DNA from: Apodospora peruviana | Taxonomy: Eukaryota > Ascomycota > Sordariomycetes > Sordariales > Lasiosphaeriaceae | Direction: 5' to 3' | NCBI GenBank assembly: GCA_033439685.1 | Contig: JAUEDM010000002.1 | Span: 5,890,001-5,954,000 of the forward strand | Length of the DNA stretch: 64,000 bases | Part shown: positions 44,807 through 56,646 of the stretch, in pieces | Numbering within the stretch: position 1 is the first letter of the stretch | Layout: each line of letters begins with the position of its first letter | The notes under the pieces: model-generated | What the model was told of the DNA's origin: nothing | Databases searched by the model: none | What the model saw: only the letters and a program-made list of their open reading frames with translations | Made by a program: the position numbers and the translations under genes

Positions 44807-46447
44807 ATGCCCAGTGTCATGGGATTGAAACCAACAAGGGACTTCGAAGCTGCTGCTCTTCTTAAAGCAAGAGACCGCTCACCATCGGAAGGTGGCGCTG
44901 ACAGCTCGGAACTGCCCAAAACCCGGCCAACTGCGCACACCGGGCACAGCCATATCGACACCCACGACGCCTTTCTTGAGTCTGGCGACTCCTTCTCTTC
45001 AGAAAGCGACACCGAAGGCGAATCGCAGGTATCCGAGCCCAACTCCACCAGCAAGTCCCTGGACCCCTCCACCATGATGATGAGGATCCTCAGGGAAAAC
45101 AAAGCACGCGCGATGCGACAGGCCGTGGGGTATTGCCGCCAAGCCATTGCACGCCGCAGACAGACCGAGCTTGAAGCACTCTCCGACCAAGCGGGAAGCC
45201 AAGGTTCACCTTCAAGCATTCCCGTGGCACTTGCAAATCTTTCATCCGGTCGTGGTGATTTCAGCGCCAAGAGATCACTCCGAAAGGCTAGCGGGGATCG
45301 CAACCATGGAAGTGGTGAAGATGGTGACGACGACAACAAGAGACCTCCCACGAAGAAAGCGCGGTTGTCGGTGTCGGAGACAGCTGGCGAAGGCTTGAAA
45401 GTCGCGTGTCCTTACTTCAAGCGCAACCCGCTTGGTCCTAGGATCGGCCAGTCGTGCGGAGGACCGGGGTGGAACACGATTCACAGACTCAAGTACGTCG
45501 AATGCCCACCAGTTTGACTGACATAAACATGAAATCAGTTCGTAATACTAACCATTGACACTGTACTCGCAGAGAGCACCTGTACAGACGGCATGCCTGC
45601 GTGAGATGCCTCCGGTGCGGCGCATCATTCCGATGCGAGGGTGACCTGGCCACGCACTCACGGGCAGCAACAGCCTGCACTGTCAGCTCCACCACCGACA
45701 TCGATCCCGACGATGGGTTTGAGAAGCACCAGGAGACCGTGCTGCGACGCCGTTGGAAAGCCGCCACAACGGAGGACCAGTGGCGACAGGTCTACAAGAT
45801 ATTGTTCCCAGACGACAGCGAAGACTTGATACCATCCCCATGTAGGCTCACTTCACATTTCTCCATCTTGAGTTCTTCATAGTCACTTCGCATGCTAATA
45901 TCAATGACAAACAGACTACCAAGACCACAGAACAATGATCGACGAGTTTGCGCGCTTCGAGCTCTTTCTCCGCCGCGAGACCTCCCGACTCCTCGAGGAG
46001 AGACTCAATGAGTCCCTCCTCACGAACCCAACGAGCTTGGCCGGGCAAATGCTCTCGAGCGTCGTCAACGAGATCCAGTCCGAAGCCATCAGATCGTATC
46101 ACACGGCAGCGGAAGCACAGAACAATGCGACCGCCCAAAGTCCAACGGAGGAGCCTGAGTCTAGTGGCCCAGCCAGTAGTACCTCCGAGTCGCTGTTACC
46201 CGCGCCTTCCTCGCCGTATGTGAATATCGATGAGATTCTGGGGATGGTAGAAGCAACAACAACCAGTGAGGTGTTTGGGATGGTGGCCGGTGGGGGTCAC
46301 GGTCTCGAAGGGTTGAGCGGAGGAACGGTCGTTGATGGATTCGAGCTGGCGGACTTTGATGATCTCTCGAGTTGGTCTGAGCTGTTGTTATCCGGGGACA
46401 GCAATGCTGGGGGCTTGTCCGATGATTGGGCTGATGATGCTCTTTAG
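44807..46447 (+). CDS. C2H2-type zinc-finger-like nuclear protein
   Basis: Three exons: to 45492, 45573-45841 and 45915-46447, with GT-AG introns that rejoin family sequence (IHRLKEHLYRRH and IPSPYYQDHRT). The core reads ACPYFKRNP ... SCGGPGW, a HLYRRH helix and CxRC ... CEGDLATH, a degenerate C2H2-like module widespread in ascomycetes, then WRQVYKILFPDD. The N-terminal part is disordered and basic-acidic with a likely nuclear signal (KRPPTKKARL). The C-terminal part is Ser/Glu-rich and acidic. I give the start as ATG 44807, with 44690 and 44819 as alternatives in frame. No stop separates it from the transcription-factor frame upstream, so a single fused protein is possible. Function unknown. 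Confidence 0.75.
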
Positions 46448-48246
46448 ATGGGGGGAATGGGGAGACGATAGGGGTTCGGGGGTTTGAATATACGTTATTA
46501 TTTTCTTGCCCCCATTTTGGTGCGGGCGGTTTAGTTTGGTCAGTGTTTGCGCTGTGTAAAAGAGTACCTAGTTGTGATGGTAGATCACTACCTACAACTT
46601 CTCGAGTCCGAAAATGCTTTGGATAAATAAATTTAGATCCGACGGTGGTCAGCTTCGGGATAAGCATACAGCGTCATGTCAGCACTCTAAATCCTCTCAG
46701 TGGGTTGTGTGTGAATGGCCACTGGAAGAAACAAAGAACAAAGTCCGCCTTTAGCGGTCCTTTCAACCCCTGCTGCAGGTCCCTGACACTACCTACCTAG
46801 GTACTTAGCCCTACCAATCCAATTCTGCCGGCCTCGGGACTCCAGCGGCGGTGGGCGCGTTTATGCTGACTGCAGTGCATCTCAACAAACATGGGAATTG
46901 TTTGCCCGATCTGGGTTGGGCATGCGCCTTTGTTCCTTTCGCATCTGAACTCCATTGTTGGATTTGTTTTGTTGGCCGCCTTTTGCGCACCGCCAAGAGT
47001 CAGTACGCGGCCAGATGGCCCGACAGGTACAATGTTCCAAATGGCTTCTGGAAGTTGAGTATCCGCAGATCCCAATCTGTGGTCACTGAGAGCAAGATCA
47101 CGCACTGCAGAAACAAAGCGGCACGGTAAAGGTGGGACGAATAGGCGGCCACTGGACTGGAAGATTTGGCTGTGTGTGTGCTCCCGTCCTCCAACCGGAT
47201 GCTCGCTTCCAGTGGTGTGGATGCATGACAGGTCTTCCGTGACTCTTCCCTGGGGGCGGAAATTCGCGCGACAGATCTCAAATCATGTTTCGTGTAATAC
47301 TCCGTCAATACGATACCCGTTGTCCACATGATGATGATAATAATCGTATTTAACGGCGACAAGCGAGGACCGATGATGAACAAAAATATCATTTACCGCA
47401 AGAAGTCGTCGGTAAGACATATCCATACCTTATGTACCTACTAGGCTAGTAGGGAAAGGGTAACATCGCTGGCAGGGTCGGACTTTGTGCCGCACCTTCT
47501 CTAAAAATACCTCTCCGCCGGAGTTTGTTTTGGTGTGTGCAGCGCCGAGCGCCAACCCTTCCGGCCAAGTACTGTACGTCTGCCCCAACGGTCCAAGAGA
47601 CGCGCTGGGCATGGGATTCATAGGTTATCCATGGCGGACAAGCGAGAACGCACGCACAGCGGCCGCATCTAAACCCAGTTGATCGAACCCTAGAACCCCT
47701 GACACTCACAGAGAAGGCTTTCCATGTTATGGATGAAAGGATTGTGGCTTGTTACTTATCACAGAGAAATACAAAGTACTTATCTGGCATACCTACCGAT
47801 CATGTCTTCCCGCAATTTCTGTTCTCTTTGTTTCTCTTCTCGCTCCCGAACCTCCAATCCAGTGTCTCCATACGACATCGTCAACGTCCAACCACGTCGC
47901 CCTGGGCACCACCAACGCCCAACGTGCCTGCTTGGCAGCAACGACTGATCACTTGCCTGTGCCCAACGTCAAAGATTCTACATTATAATAATAATCTGAG
48001 TAAGTGAACTTTCATTTCATATTCTTGCAAAGAAGTGAAACTGCCATCGGATATGAGCTGCGTGAAACATACGGAAGCATCTTTATGAAACTGGTCCCAC
48101 AGCAGCTACTTTTCCCGCGTATCCTATCTCCAACGCAGCATCATTTATCCTAAATCCCACTCAAGAACACTACTACCCCCAAAATCCCTTTTATTTATAT
48201 CCCTATTCCTTCAATATCTTGCTGTGCCGCAGCAACCACCGCAACT
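46448..48246. other. Long intergenic region
   Basis: Open frames here (for example minus 47000-47392, plus 47729-48007) carry no recognisable protein content. The region just before 48247 is pyrimidine- and A-rich as expected of a fungal promoter and leader. Confidence 0.4.
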
Positions 48247-50964
48247 ATGCCGTCTGATAAGACCACCAGCTTGCCTCTACCCCTTTCCGGCAACAGCAAC
48301 AAGAATCCCTTACTGACAGACCCCTTGGAGCTTCAGTTTCAGCACTACGTAAAGCCAGGCCGTCCCTTCTTTGACTTTGCGCCTCCGCAGGAAGAACCAC
48401 AGCAGAAAAGACATCGCTTCTTCGGCCGACGACGACCAAAAAAGGCAGCAACAAACACCACGATGCCCATCCGCGGCCGTCGGGGGCGCTCCCCAGCACC
48501 GCCGGCACCAGCCAAGACAAGCAGTCCACCACCACCTACTACCCCTTCCGCCAACGGTTATAGTCATGACAGCATCGTCTTCCCAAAGGTCTACGAAGAC
48601 GCATGGGGCCTGGCAGACGTAGCGCGCTCCGACCTCGAGCGCGCCCGCATTTTTCTGCTTCGATTCACAAACATGTCAGCAGACCCTCTGATCAACGCGG
48701 GCGTGCGCGCCATCGTGGCCGACACGCAGCGCAACACCACCGTGTTAGGCATTGCCCTCGCGATCCAGCACTCCATCTTCGGTAACCGGCACGCCGAGTT
48801 TTCTGTGACCCCATTGCTCCAAGCAACACGCTTCATGCTCATCAAAGCCCGGATCCCAGAAAAACTGTTCGCCGAACATGCACAATCACTCATTGATTTC
48901 TTCTTTGACCCGACCCTGCAGCGGAACCTCTCGCCGCCACCGCCCGGCGAGACAGTCGTCTACCGCTACCCGGCCGGCCGTTTGCGGGTATGCATTGTGG
49001 GAGGCGGACCGACGGGTCTCGCGTCAGCGATATCACTCGCCGAAAAGGGCGCCGGCAACATCGAGGTGCATGTCTGGGAGCGCAGATGGGTTCTCACGGA
49101 AGACGGGAGGATCGATTACCCGCCTACTGCGCGCAGGCGCGACCAGGTTGTCACCCTGCAGGACACGGTCACCAATCTTCTCACCAAAGAATCGTATCAG
49201 GCGCTATTCGCAGGTAGACCGGAGCGGGTGTGGCCCGGCTCAGCGAACATCCAGATCCGCAAGGTCGAAGACCGTTTCCTCAAGCGCTGCCAGGACCCGG
49301 AGTTCCGCGGGCTGATTTACTTGCATGCCGAAGGCGTCACGAGGGACGAGCTCGCGGCCGGGAAGTGCGGTGATTTTCATGTTCTGTTGGGGACAGATGG
49401 CGCAGCCTCATGGGTCCGGGGCAGCTATTTCCGTGGCTATGAAAAAGAGCGCGGACGCAGCTACGCCCTCGGTCTGGCGTTCGATCGCGGTGCGAAAGGC
49501 GGACTGCCGTGGAGTCAGCCGCTGAACATGTTTCTCACGCTCGGGCAGACGAGGTATCTGCTCAACGCCAGCGATCACGATGGGAGGGGGTACCTGAACA
49601 TGCAGGTTACCGAGGAGGAGTGGGATAAGATGGTTGCTGCGGACGGACAGCCGGTGCATTTTGGCCGGCCGGGCTGTTTACGGAGGGCGGACGGGAGCAT
49701 CCCTGACGGATTTGACGAGAGTCGCGTGTTTAAGCCGTCCCAGGAACGAGAATCGGCGACCTGGAAATCGATCGAGGACGGGCTGAAGCTGTTCGGCTTC
49801 AAGGAGAGCGAAGTTATAAACGTGGTGCGGATCCCCATCGTCGTGCAAGCCGTACGTGAAGGGGTTCGTCAGCTACCGCTCGAAGACTCGCGCTTCGTGA
49901 AACGACCCCACGCGCTGGTAGCAGTGGCGGGCGACGCAGCCATGACGGTCCATTTCTGGCCTGGAAGAGGCCTCAACTCCGGCATCAAAGCCGGCATCGC
50001 GCTCGGCGACGAGATCATGCACGCGCTCAACGGCGGTCGCTTCGTTGGCCTCGAGCTCGGCGCCATGAAGGAGTACAACGACTTCATCATGAAGCTCCAA
50101 GGCCGCGAGCACGACAAGCGCAGCATCCCCATCCTCAACCAGTCCGGCTCCCCGGAAATGTTGGGGTGGCTGCTCAGCAAGGCGGCATCCGTGCCCGACA
50201 CGGTCGCGCTCGAGTGGCTGGTCGGCGCCATGACGCAGATCGCCGACCGCCTCGAGCGCCGCGACGACTGGCATTTTTCTCCCGAAGCCAACATCGAACC
50301 CCAAATCCGCATCGTTCTGCGCCAGATGCACAGCCTGACGTTGAGAGAGATGGCTGTCAGCTTCCCCTGGCCGACGCGCGAGATGGCCGGCGCCGAGGTT
50401 TTACCCATTCGCTCGATGAAACCGGAGGAAAAACAGAAGTGGCTGCAGCAGCTCTGGGGCCTGCTGAGCGTCGAGAAGCTCAAGGAGGCGTCAGCAGCGA
50501 GGGCAAAATCGCCCGGGCCACCGTCGACCGCATCTACCGCACGATTTGAGGCGCCGCGGGCACCGCGCGGAGCGAGGTCGCCTTCACCGAACCCGATGGC
50601 GAGGTTGACACTGAACGATCGACAAGGATCACCTCCACCACAATCCAACGGAAACGGTAACCTGCTGGACCCGTCGCCCAGTCTGCGCAGGAGTAACGCG
50701 GCAAAGAACAGTGTGCGGAGGTATAGCAATGCGCAGGCGCTGCCGCTGCCGCAGGGGATAAATGGAAACGGAAATGGTTATAACGGCAGTGACAACGCTG
50801 CGGGAAGTCGGCCGCAGTCGCCTGGGATTAGTACTAGCATGACGCCTCCGAACGTGAACGGGATGGATGGCGGGCTGACGAGGCTGCTCAGCGTGAAGAA
50901 GCCGACGGGGTCGGTGCTTTCGGATGCCATGGCTTTGGCACTTTTCCGTGTGGGCGAGGACTGA
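48247..50964 (+). CDS. FAD-dependent monooxygenase, 905 aa, MICAL-like core
   Basis: Single exon. The flavin-binding Rossmann motif is VCIVGGGPTGLASAISLAEKG, with the Gly cluster at about 252-257. The second flavin motif, VAVAGDAAMTVHFWPGRGLN, lies near residue 560 with its Gly-Asp pair. The phrase FWPGRGLNSGIKAG after GD resembles MICAL-type and related aromatic-hydroxylase flavoproteins. An N-terminal extension (1-110) is Pro- and Arg-rich and disordered, followed by a helical region. The C-terminal 150 residues are Ser/Pro/Asn-rich with NGNGNGYNG repeats. Catalysis would be NAD(P)H-dependent hydroxylation; the substrate is not visible. No metabolic-cluster partner genes flank it. The start is the only ATG that keeps the whole frame, right after a pyrimidine-rich leader. 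Confidence 0.8.
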   Translation: MPSDKTTSLPLPLSGNSNKNPLLTDPLELQFQHYVKPGRPFFDFAPPQEEPQQKRHRFFGRRRPKKAATNTTMPIRGRRGRSPAPPAPAKTSSPPPPTTPSANGYSHDSIVFPKVYEDAWGLADVARSDLERARIFLLRFTNMSADPLINAGVRAIVADTQRNTTVLGIALAIQHSIFGNRHAEFSVTPLLQATRFMLIKARIPEKLFAEHAQSLIDFFFDPTLQRNLSPPPPGETVVYRYPAGRLRVCIVGGGPTGLASAISLAEKGAGNIEVHVWERRWVLTEDGRIDYPPTARRRDQVVTLQDTVTNLLTKESYQALFAGRPERVWPGSANIQIRKVEDRFLKRCQDPEFRGLIYLHAEGVTRDELAAGKCGDFHVLLGTDGAASWVRGSYFRGYEKERGRSYALGLAFDRGAKGGLPWSQPLNMFLTLGQTRYLLNASDHDGRGYLNMQVTEEEWDKMVAADGQPVHFGRPGCLRRADGSIPDGFDESRVFKPSQERESATWKSIEDGLKLFGFKESEVINVVRIPIVVQAVREGVRQLPLEDSRFVKRPHALVAVAGDAAMTVHFWPGRGLNSGIKAGIALGDEIMHALNGGRFVGLELGAMKEYNDFIMKLQGREHDKRSIPILNQSGSPEMLGWLLSKAASVPDTVALEWLVGAMTQIADRLERRDDWHFSPEANIEPQIRIVLRQMHSLTLREMAVSFPWPTREMAGAEVLPIRSMKPEEKQKWLQQLWGLLSVEKLKEASAARAKSPGPPSTASTARFEAPRAPRGARSPSPNPMARLTLNDRQGSPPPQSNGNGNLLDPSPSLRRSNAAKNSVRRYSNAQALPLPQGINGNGNGYNGSDNAAGSRPQSPGISTSMTPPNVNGMDGGLTRLLSVKKPTGSVLSDAMALALFRVGED

Positions 50965-51339
50965 TCATCATCCATATTTGGAGAAGATGGGGACCATAGT
51001 GATATTGTAGGGTGAAGAATGTAGATAGACAAGATTGGCAGGCCACTTATCGAGGGACCTTTAATCGAATATTTGGACATCTACATAATTGCCGGGAAAA
51101 AAGAAGGATGAGGAAATTGGCAGAACGTGTCAAGACTCTACTAATCTAACAACATGAATGCGTGCTATATCTGGTATTACTCAGGTATCTTTGGGGGATG
51201 ATTTGTTAGAGTCGGATCGATCATATCAATATAGAAGCGTTGTGGGCAGCAGTGTTAGCTGGAAAGACGAAGAATAAAAAGAAAAAGACAAAAAAAGAAT
51301 CAAACAGACATTGTGAAGTGCCTGATGAATACATAGTGA
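50965..51339. other. 3' region of monooxygenase gene
   Basis: No gene. On the minus strand, seven consecutive T (51290-51296) lie about 44 bases past the tRNA 3' end and can serve as its RNA polymerase III terminator. Confidence 0.45.
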
Positions 51340-51427
51340 TGGACGAGCTAAGAATCGAACTCAGGACCTTTCGCAGGATATTATAACCCATGCTAAGCGA
51401 ACGCTCTACCAACTGAGCCACACGCCC
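51340..51427 (-). tRNA. tRNA-Ala (AGC) with 15-nt intron
   Basis: Read on the minus strand, the sequence starts GGGCGTG and ends CTCGTCC plus discriminator A, pairing as an acceptor stem with one T-T mismatch. The D-arm is GCTCAGTTGGTAGAGC. The anticodon stem TTCGC/GCGAA encloses TTAGCA plus a 15-base intron (51376-51390) right after position 37, where nuclear tRNA introns sit. The T-arm CTGAG-TTCGATT-CTTAG is complete. Anticodon AGC decodes alanine. Confidence 0.88.
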
Positions 51428-54400
51428 TTTTTTATTTGTGAGAGATCTTGCGGGAATTTCAAGTTGAATGAGTCGTGTTGATGTCGAGTTGTGGAGTTGT
51501 GCTGTGGGGATTTGCTGAGAAGTGTCATATTGAACTCACGGTGTAGGCAGCAACTGTCTCTATTTTGGACGTTCCACACTTTAATGGTGTTGAAGGGAGG
51601 TGCTCGACGTCGTATCAACCCTAAGAATGACGGAAAGACGGTGTTTATGACGACGACAACAATGAATGACGTACAAGTGTGCACCGTTTGTCTGCCTAAT
51701 TCCCCTAGCCGGGACGATATCGAAGTCGAAAATAAACTTGACGTTAATGCCATTCCATCCCCGTCTAGCCCCCCACTGGGTCAATATTGCAAGACCCAAA
51801 TCTAGGATTGATGCTGAAAATCAGCTCAGGTGGGACGTGTGGGGCGTGCGGCGGGTAGGGCTGAACGAATTGTATGCTAGACAACATGTAAGGTATCTAT
51901 ATATAGAAAAAGGAAACGAAAACAATAGTCGGTCGAGATATAATTAGCAGCCGTGACAGCGACATACAGACAACAGTCGTCATTCATCGTTGCGGAGAGC
52001 ACTTGAAAATGCGGGGATGTTATCGCAAATCTAGAGTGTGCTGTGATTCTCCTGAACCTGGCCGGTCATAATCCCTGTCACTGTCAGTGGTCCCATCAGG
52101 CCATTGCCCCCAGTCGACCATCGCTGCTTCAATACTGGGACAACGCTTAGCCCCAGCTTAGAAGAGACCAACCGACAGCAGTCAACCAGAAAGTCCAGCG
52201 TGAAATGGCTGACACAACTCATGGCAGTCGCCTCCCAATGTCTTGGAGATAGCTCGCCATCCTGTCCTTGTGCGCCGATTTGCTTGCTTCCCGAGTGGAT
52301 GATTGGTATGGTAGAGCCACGAGGATATTTCCGTGGCTCGTCGGCTCGTCTTTGAACATGCGAAGGCGAGACTCAGTAAGGCTTTGACTTGGCAAAGAAT
52401 CTCCTCCTGCGGTGGGCTGGGTGGCAGACCTGGAAGGTTGAGCGTTAATCCAAGAAGATAAACGGAAAGCAAGGAGTTCAATGCCGTATGACATACCCAC
52501 TGAAGTAATATCTTGTATTGGAAGACGCCATGTCGAAAATCTGAGAATGGAGGGCGGAATATTGTCTGGGGTATATCACGGGGGAGCGTACATGAATCAA
52601 ACGACAGTCATATATTGGTGAACCTCAGAAACATGAAGAATTCGACAGGTTGGCTTCAGTTATACTATCTGGACTCGCAAGTTCAGAACTTGCGTGCCCG
52701 ACCGCGGACCTCGAAGTCCCAAACTCGACTCTGTCGCCTGACAGTCAAGGCCACCCAACCGGCTCGATCCGTCATGCATACATCAATCTTCAAATTGGCC
52801 GTGGACCTTTGAAAGTTGCTCTGCCCCTCTCTTGCTGCTGGCCATGCCGACCAACCAAGACAAACATCATCACCTGCCGCCATCTGCATCTGCGGGAAAA
52901 TAGCACATTAGGAGCTCAGATGCAATGTTGCCATCTGCAAGGCCGGCTTTTCGGTCGTACTCGAGCTGGGGATGGGGCCAATGAATGGTGGAAATCGGTT
53001 GACATTGGAACCGAGTATAGAAGTGAATGACTGTGCCGCCGGCTAAGATAAAAATGTTCGAGGTGCGTGGCAAGCTTGGATGTGAAGGTGTGAAGCACGG
53101 TCAAACAGACCTATTCGGGCAGACACATACATGGTGCAGGAAAGCTGAGTTTGGTAAAGTTGGGTTAATAATAGTTGTCCAGATAATGACCCCACCAGAT
53201 AGAAGTCGAGTGGAATGCCTCCCAAGGCCGATCGAAGTGTGAAAAGCCATTGGGCAGACTTAGACCACAGTCGACGGAGGAGAATTCCTATTTTGTGAGC
53301 TGCACCTTTGCGAGAAAGGAGTGAAATTGGCTTGAGTACGCTTCAAGGACCGTTTGAACACATTTGCCTCCCCGTACCCAATGAAGAAAGTGAAGAAATA
53401 AAGTAAGCGACCACGACGTGGAAGCCGGTGAGGCTTGGGCAGTGCGATAGCAAACAATGCTTCGACCAGGCCATTGCCATTCGTACCCCAGCGTATCTTC
53501 ATCTCTTTAGAATCTGCCGATCTTCAACATGTGCAAGAACAACGGGGAGTCGGCGAATGCAGATAAGAGGAAAGTGGGCAACCAGTGATGCTACCGACTG
53601 GCATATGCAAGCTCCTGACTAAACTGCTTCGTCAGCACTTGAACTGAGAGATGTGCCTTTGAATTGGTGTTTTGGCCGCTTGGCAACCCATGGTGGACCA
53701 ATTAGGTTGAGATGGTGAGAGCCGACAGAAAGTGGCGATATCAGCATGGTTGCCTTGCATCGCTGCCTCGGTGAGGCCACAGCCCGCGATTTGCGAACCA
53801 CTGCGGGGTGATGGAGACCGGCAACATCACGGCAATGAGAGGAGAGGTTGACAGCTCCATTCCCCCCATTACCCCATTCATCCCTCTTCCCATGCAATGC
53901 ATGGTTCTTTATCTCGTCGAGACCGAAGTTGTAGCCTCACTTGAATCATTGGATCTAGAGTGCCCGAGAAGAACATGACCGTATTTGGCCGGAGAACTGA
54001 CGATGCATCCGCGGTAGTCGCCCAGATTACGTGATGACCGTCGTCCACCGTCGCCGGAAAGGATCGGTATCGGGTTTATCGGACTTCGGGTATCGACTGA
54101 GTCCCGGGAGCCGAGGATTGCGTTGCCATGTCCCGTCCCGGAACGGGCTTAAGGATTGTCCAACTCGGACACGTGGACGTACACGTGCAGCATGATGGGG
54201 CCGAGGTAGTCGTCGGTGGTAGGGTTCATGGGGATGATGATGTTCGAATGTATCTCGGGCGGCCGGCGAAGGCGATGACGAGCTGGACCACTAGTCCGCA
54301 TCCCGCGCTTTTTCGGTCGAACTCCAGAAAGCAGGGGAATGAAGACTGAGACTCTGTGGTTTGATAATCCTTGTGGACCGCCCGCAGGTGGTCGCGGAAG

Positions 54401-55414
54401 TGGTCCAAAGACGACGAGATTCGCGACGATGAAAAAAAAGAGAAAATGAAGAGACAGGGTGGGACGAATAAGGAAACGAGATGACACTGTCATGAAAGGG
54501 ATTGCTTTGCTGGGCAATATCGCCACAGATCTGGTGATCGTGAGATAGGCCACTAATCAGTCTGAAGTTTCGTCGAGCTGAAAACAGCGACTAGAAACCT
54601 CCACTTGGGATTTCTTTCTGAACATGGAGAGGGGAAGAATAGTCGCACGAAGATCCCGACGACGGCGGAGATGTGGAACTGGAAAGAAGCAGATGACTGT
54701 TGCTAAAGCAAGCAAAGGCAAGAGCAATTGCGAGGCCTGGCGGGTGGAGGTGTTTGGCAGGGAAAGAACGAAGCTGTGGAAAGAACGAAGTAGGACCGAG
54801 TGGACGAGGTCGAACGGAACTCGGATCTTATATCGTCGGGCAGTGGATTCAGGCGTCAATATTTCATCGGTCGGTCACCGCGGACTGACAGACTGATTCG
54901 TGCCCACACTTTGCATCTGAAACAGTTGAAGGGACCAAGGCAACTGAAAGGTGGCCCTGGACGAGCTTTTAAACTTCTTTGTTGTCCAAGTTCGTGAACA
55001 GGGCTGGAATTGTAAATGGCCCCCAACTGAACGGCCCCCAATACTGACAAAGATTTGAACCTGCCTGAAGGAGGGTGGATTTGGTGGGTAATTGGGGGGA
55101 ACAGAGCCGGGCAAATGCAGTAGGGCCCACTGAGGTCGGCACATCCCTGCAAGAAACTTCTCATGCTGCAGCTTCGGGCCTCCCGCAGCTTCCTTTTTCC
55201 ACACCAGAAACTTCCATTCACTTTCCATTCACGTCAAAAGGTCTAGACATCTAACAGGCAGTCAAAGGCGCGCATCTCCTCACAATTACAATAAATCTTA
55301 CATTCTTAGTTATTTCCGTACCTTTTATTATTATCCTTTCTTCCCCAAGTTGGTCTCTATAGTTCAAGGGCCAGCCTCGACGATCACCAAATGGAATAAT
55401 CCAATTGAGGCAGA
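51428..55414. other. 4-kb region without a supported gene
   Basis: All open frames are short, overlap in several frames and lack motifs. The minus-strand frame at 54149-54553 ends in a stretch that could be coding (NPTTDDYLGPIMLHVYVHV) but I cannot extend or assign it. No LTR, inverted repeat or RNA gene was seen. The sequence is not strikingly AT-rich, so it does not look like a heavily RIP-mutated block. Confidence 0.4.
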
Positions 55415-56340
55415 TCATAGGTATGTGATAAGCTCAACTATCCTCCCCGCGGTCGGATACAGCTCGAAATATTCGTCGGAACGGGAAGACAGCAACATCG
55501 GATCTCTTACTTGCTCATCCATCGTCCACCTAACCGACGGAAGGGTGCAACCCCAGCTGTAGAAGTCAACCCGGTGGTCCGCCAGCGCCAACATCGTGCC
55601 GTACACGAAATCGTCAGTTGGAAAATTTGAAAGCCGTAGGGAATCGTGCGCGGCAGCGCAGTGTCCGATAAATTCCTCCATGATTCGTTTAGCCGACCAA
55701 ACGGCACGAGGCAGTGCAAGAGCCCTTCGCTGTAACCTGTGTCACGCATCCGCCCAAGGCGCGTCAGCTCTAGTAGTACTAACCCAAGTTGGTACTTATC
55801 GGCCCACGACAGACGCTCGGACACGATGGCCAGCAGCTCAGCCGCCTGGCTCTCGTCGGTCATACCGGACGCTGAGAACGCAAAGCCAAAGTCGCCCAGC
55901 ACGACCTGCGGCATGGCGTCCGTGAAGCGCTCCAGCCGCGGGTCGACCCGCTTCTCCTCGTCGGACGGGTAGTGCAGCCAAGTATTACCGCTGTGGCCGT
56001 CGGCGTGGATGATGGGGTCCCACCAGAGAACGCGCGGTCCATCCTCAACTCCTCCGGCGATGGGCAAAGGAGGTTCTGCTGCCGCGACCGATAAGTGCCC
56101 GTGTGTAGGAAGGCGTACCCACGAACGAGCTCGGCGATGACGTGCCAGACAAAAGATTCGGGAATCATCCTGTTGCGTATGTGGTGCACGGCAATGAAAT
56201 CGGCGAGGGTGCCGCCGTTGTACTACTTGAGGAGCACCGAGGCGTCGAGTCCATCTTCTTTCATTGTTCCGTACTCACAAAGGTCAACCGTCTTTGACAA
56301 AGAGTTAATCCGTCAAACATCATTAATGAGCACGCCTTAG
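55415..56340 (-). pseudogene. Protein-kinase-like pseudogene
   Basis: From 56340 downward the minus strand reads LCEYGTMKEDGLDASVLLK, a TAG (56223-56225), then YNGGTLADFIAV, FVWHVIAELVRGYAFLHTG and, one frame over, WWDPIIHADGHSGN and PQVVLGDFGFAF. These are the hinge, E-helix, catalytic loop and DFG of a eukaryotic-type kinase, though the catalytic loop has HAD rather than HRD. After the F-helix-like DKYQLGLVLLELTRLG a further shift near 55680 moves the rest to another frame (MEEFIGHCAAAHDSLRLSN). With one stop and at least two shifts it is not functional. The N-lobe with the Lys and Gly loop is missing. Confidence 0.75.
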
Positions 56341-56646
56341 AACAATCTGTCTCTTCAGTCCCCCTGAGAATACAGCCCTATCGCACTTTGTGATGTTCCG
56401 AGACTAATGAAAGACGATAATCAGTCGGCCTGTCCTACTCTCGTGCGGCGGCGGCGTCGTGCCATTGCGAGCTCGAGAGCTGGGTGCGTGGGCGGATCTG
56501 TTACCCGTCGCTTGACCCGTTGGCCTCCCACAGCTTTCACCAAGTCATATGCACCCCCCCCCCCGTTGCTGGCCTCCGAGCTGCTCCCCTTCGGCGATCG
56601 CTGTCGACATTCACCGCAGAGAGAGCCATTTCCGTCTCGATAGGGC

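Noticed and set aside
47000..47392. 130-codon minus-strand open frame with a hydrophobic start
   Set aside because: Hydrophobic run comes from an AT-rich ATT/ATA tract; no family resemblance.
54149..54553. Possible coding remnant ending NPTTDDYLGPIMLHVYVHV
   Set aside because: Could not be extended or matched to any family; too little to call.
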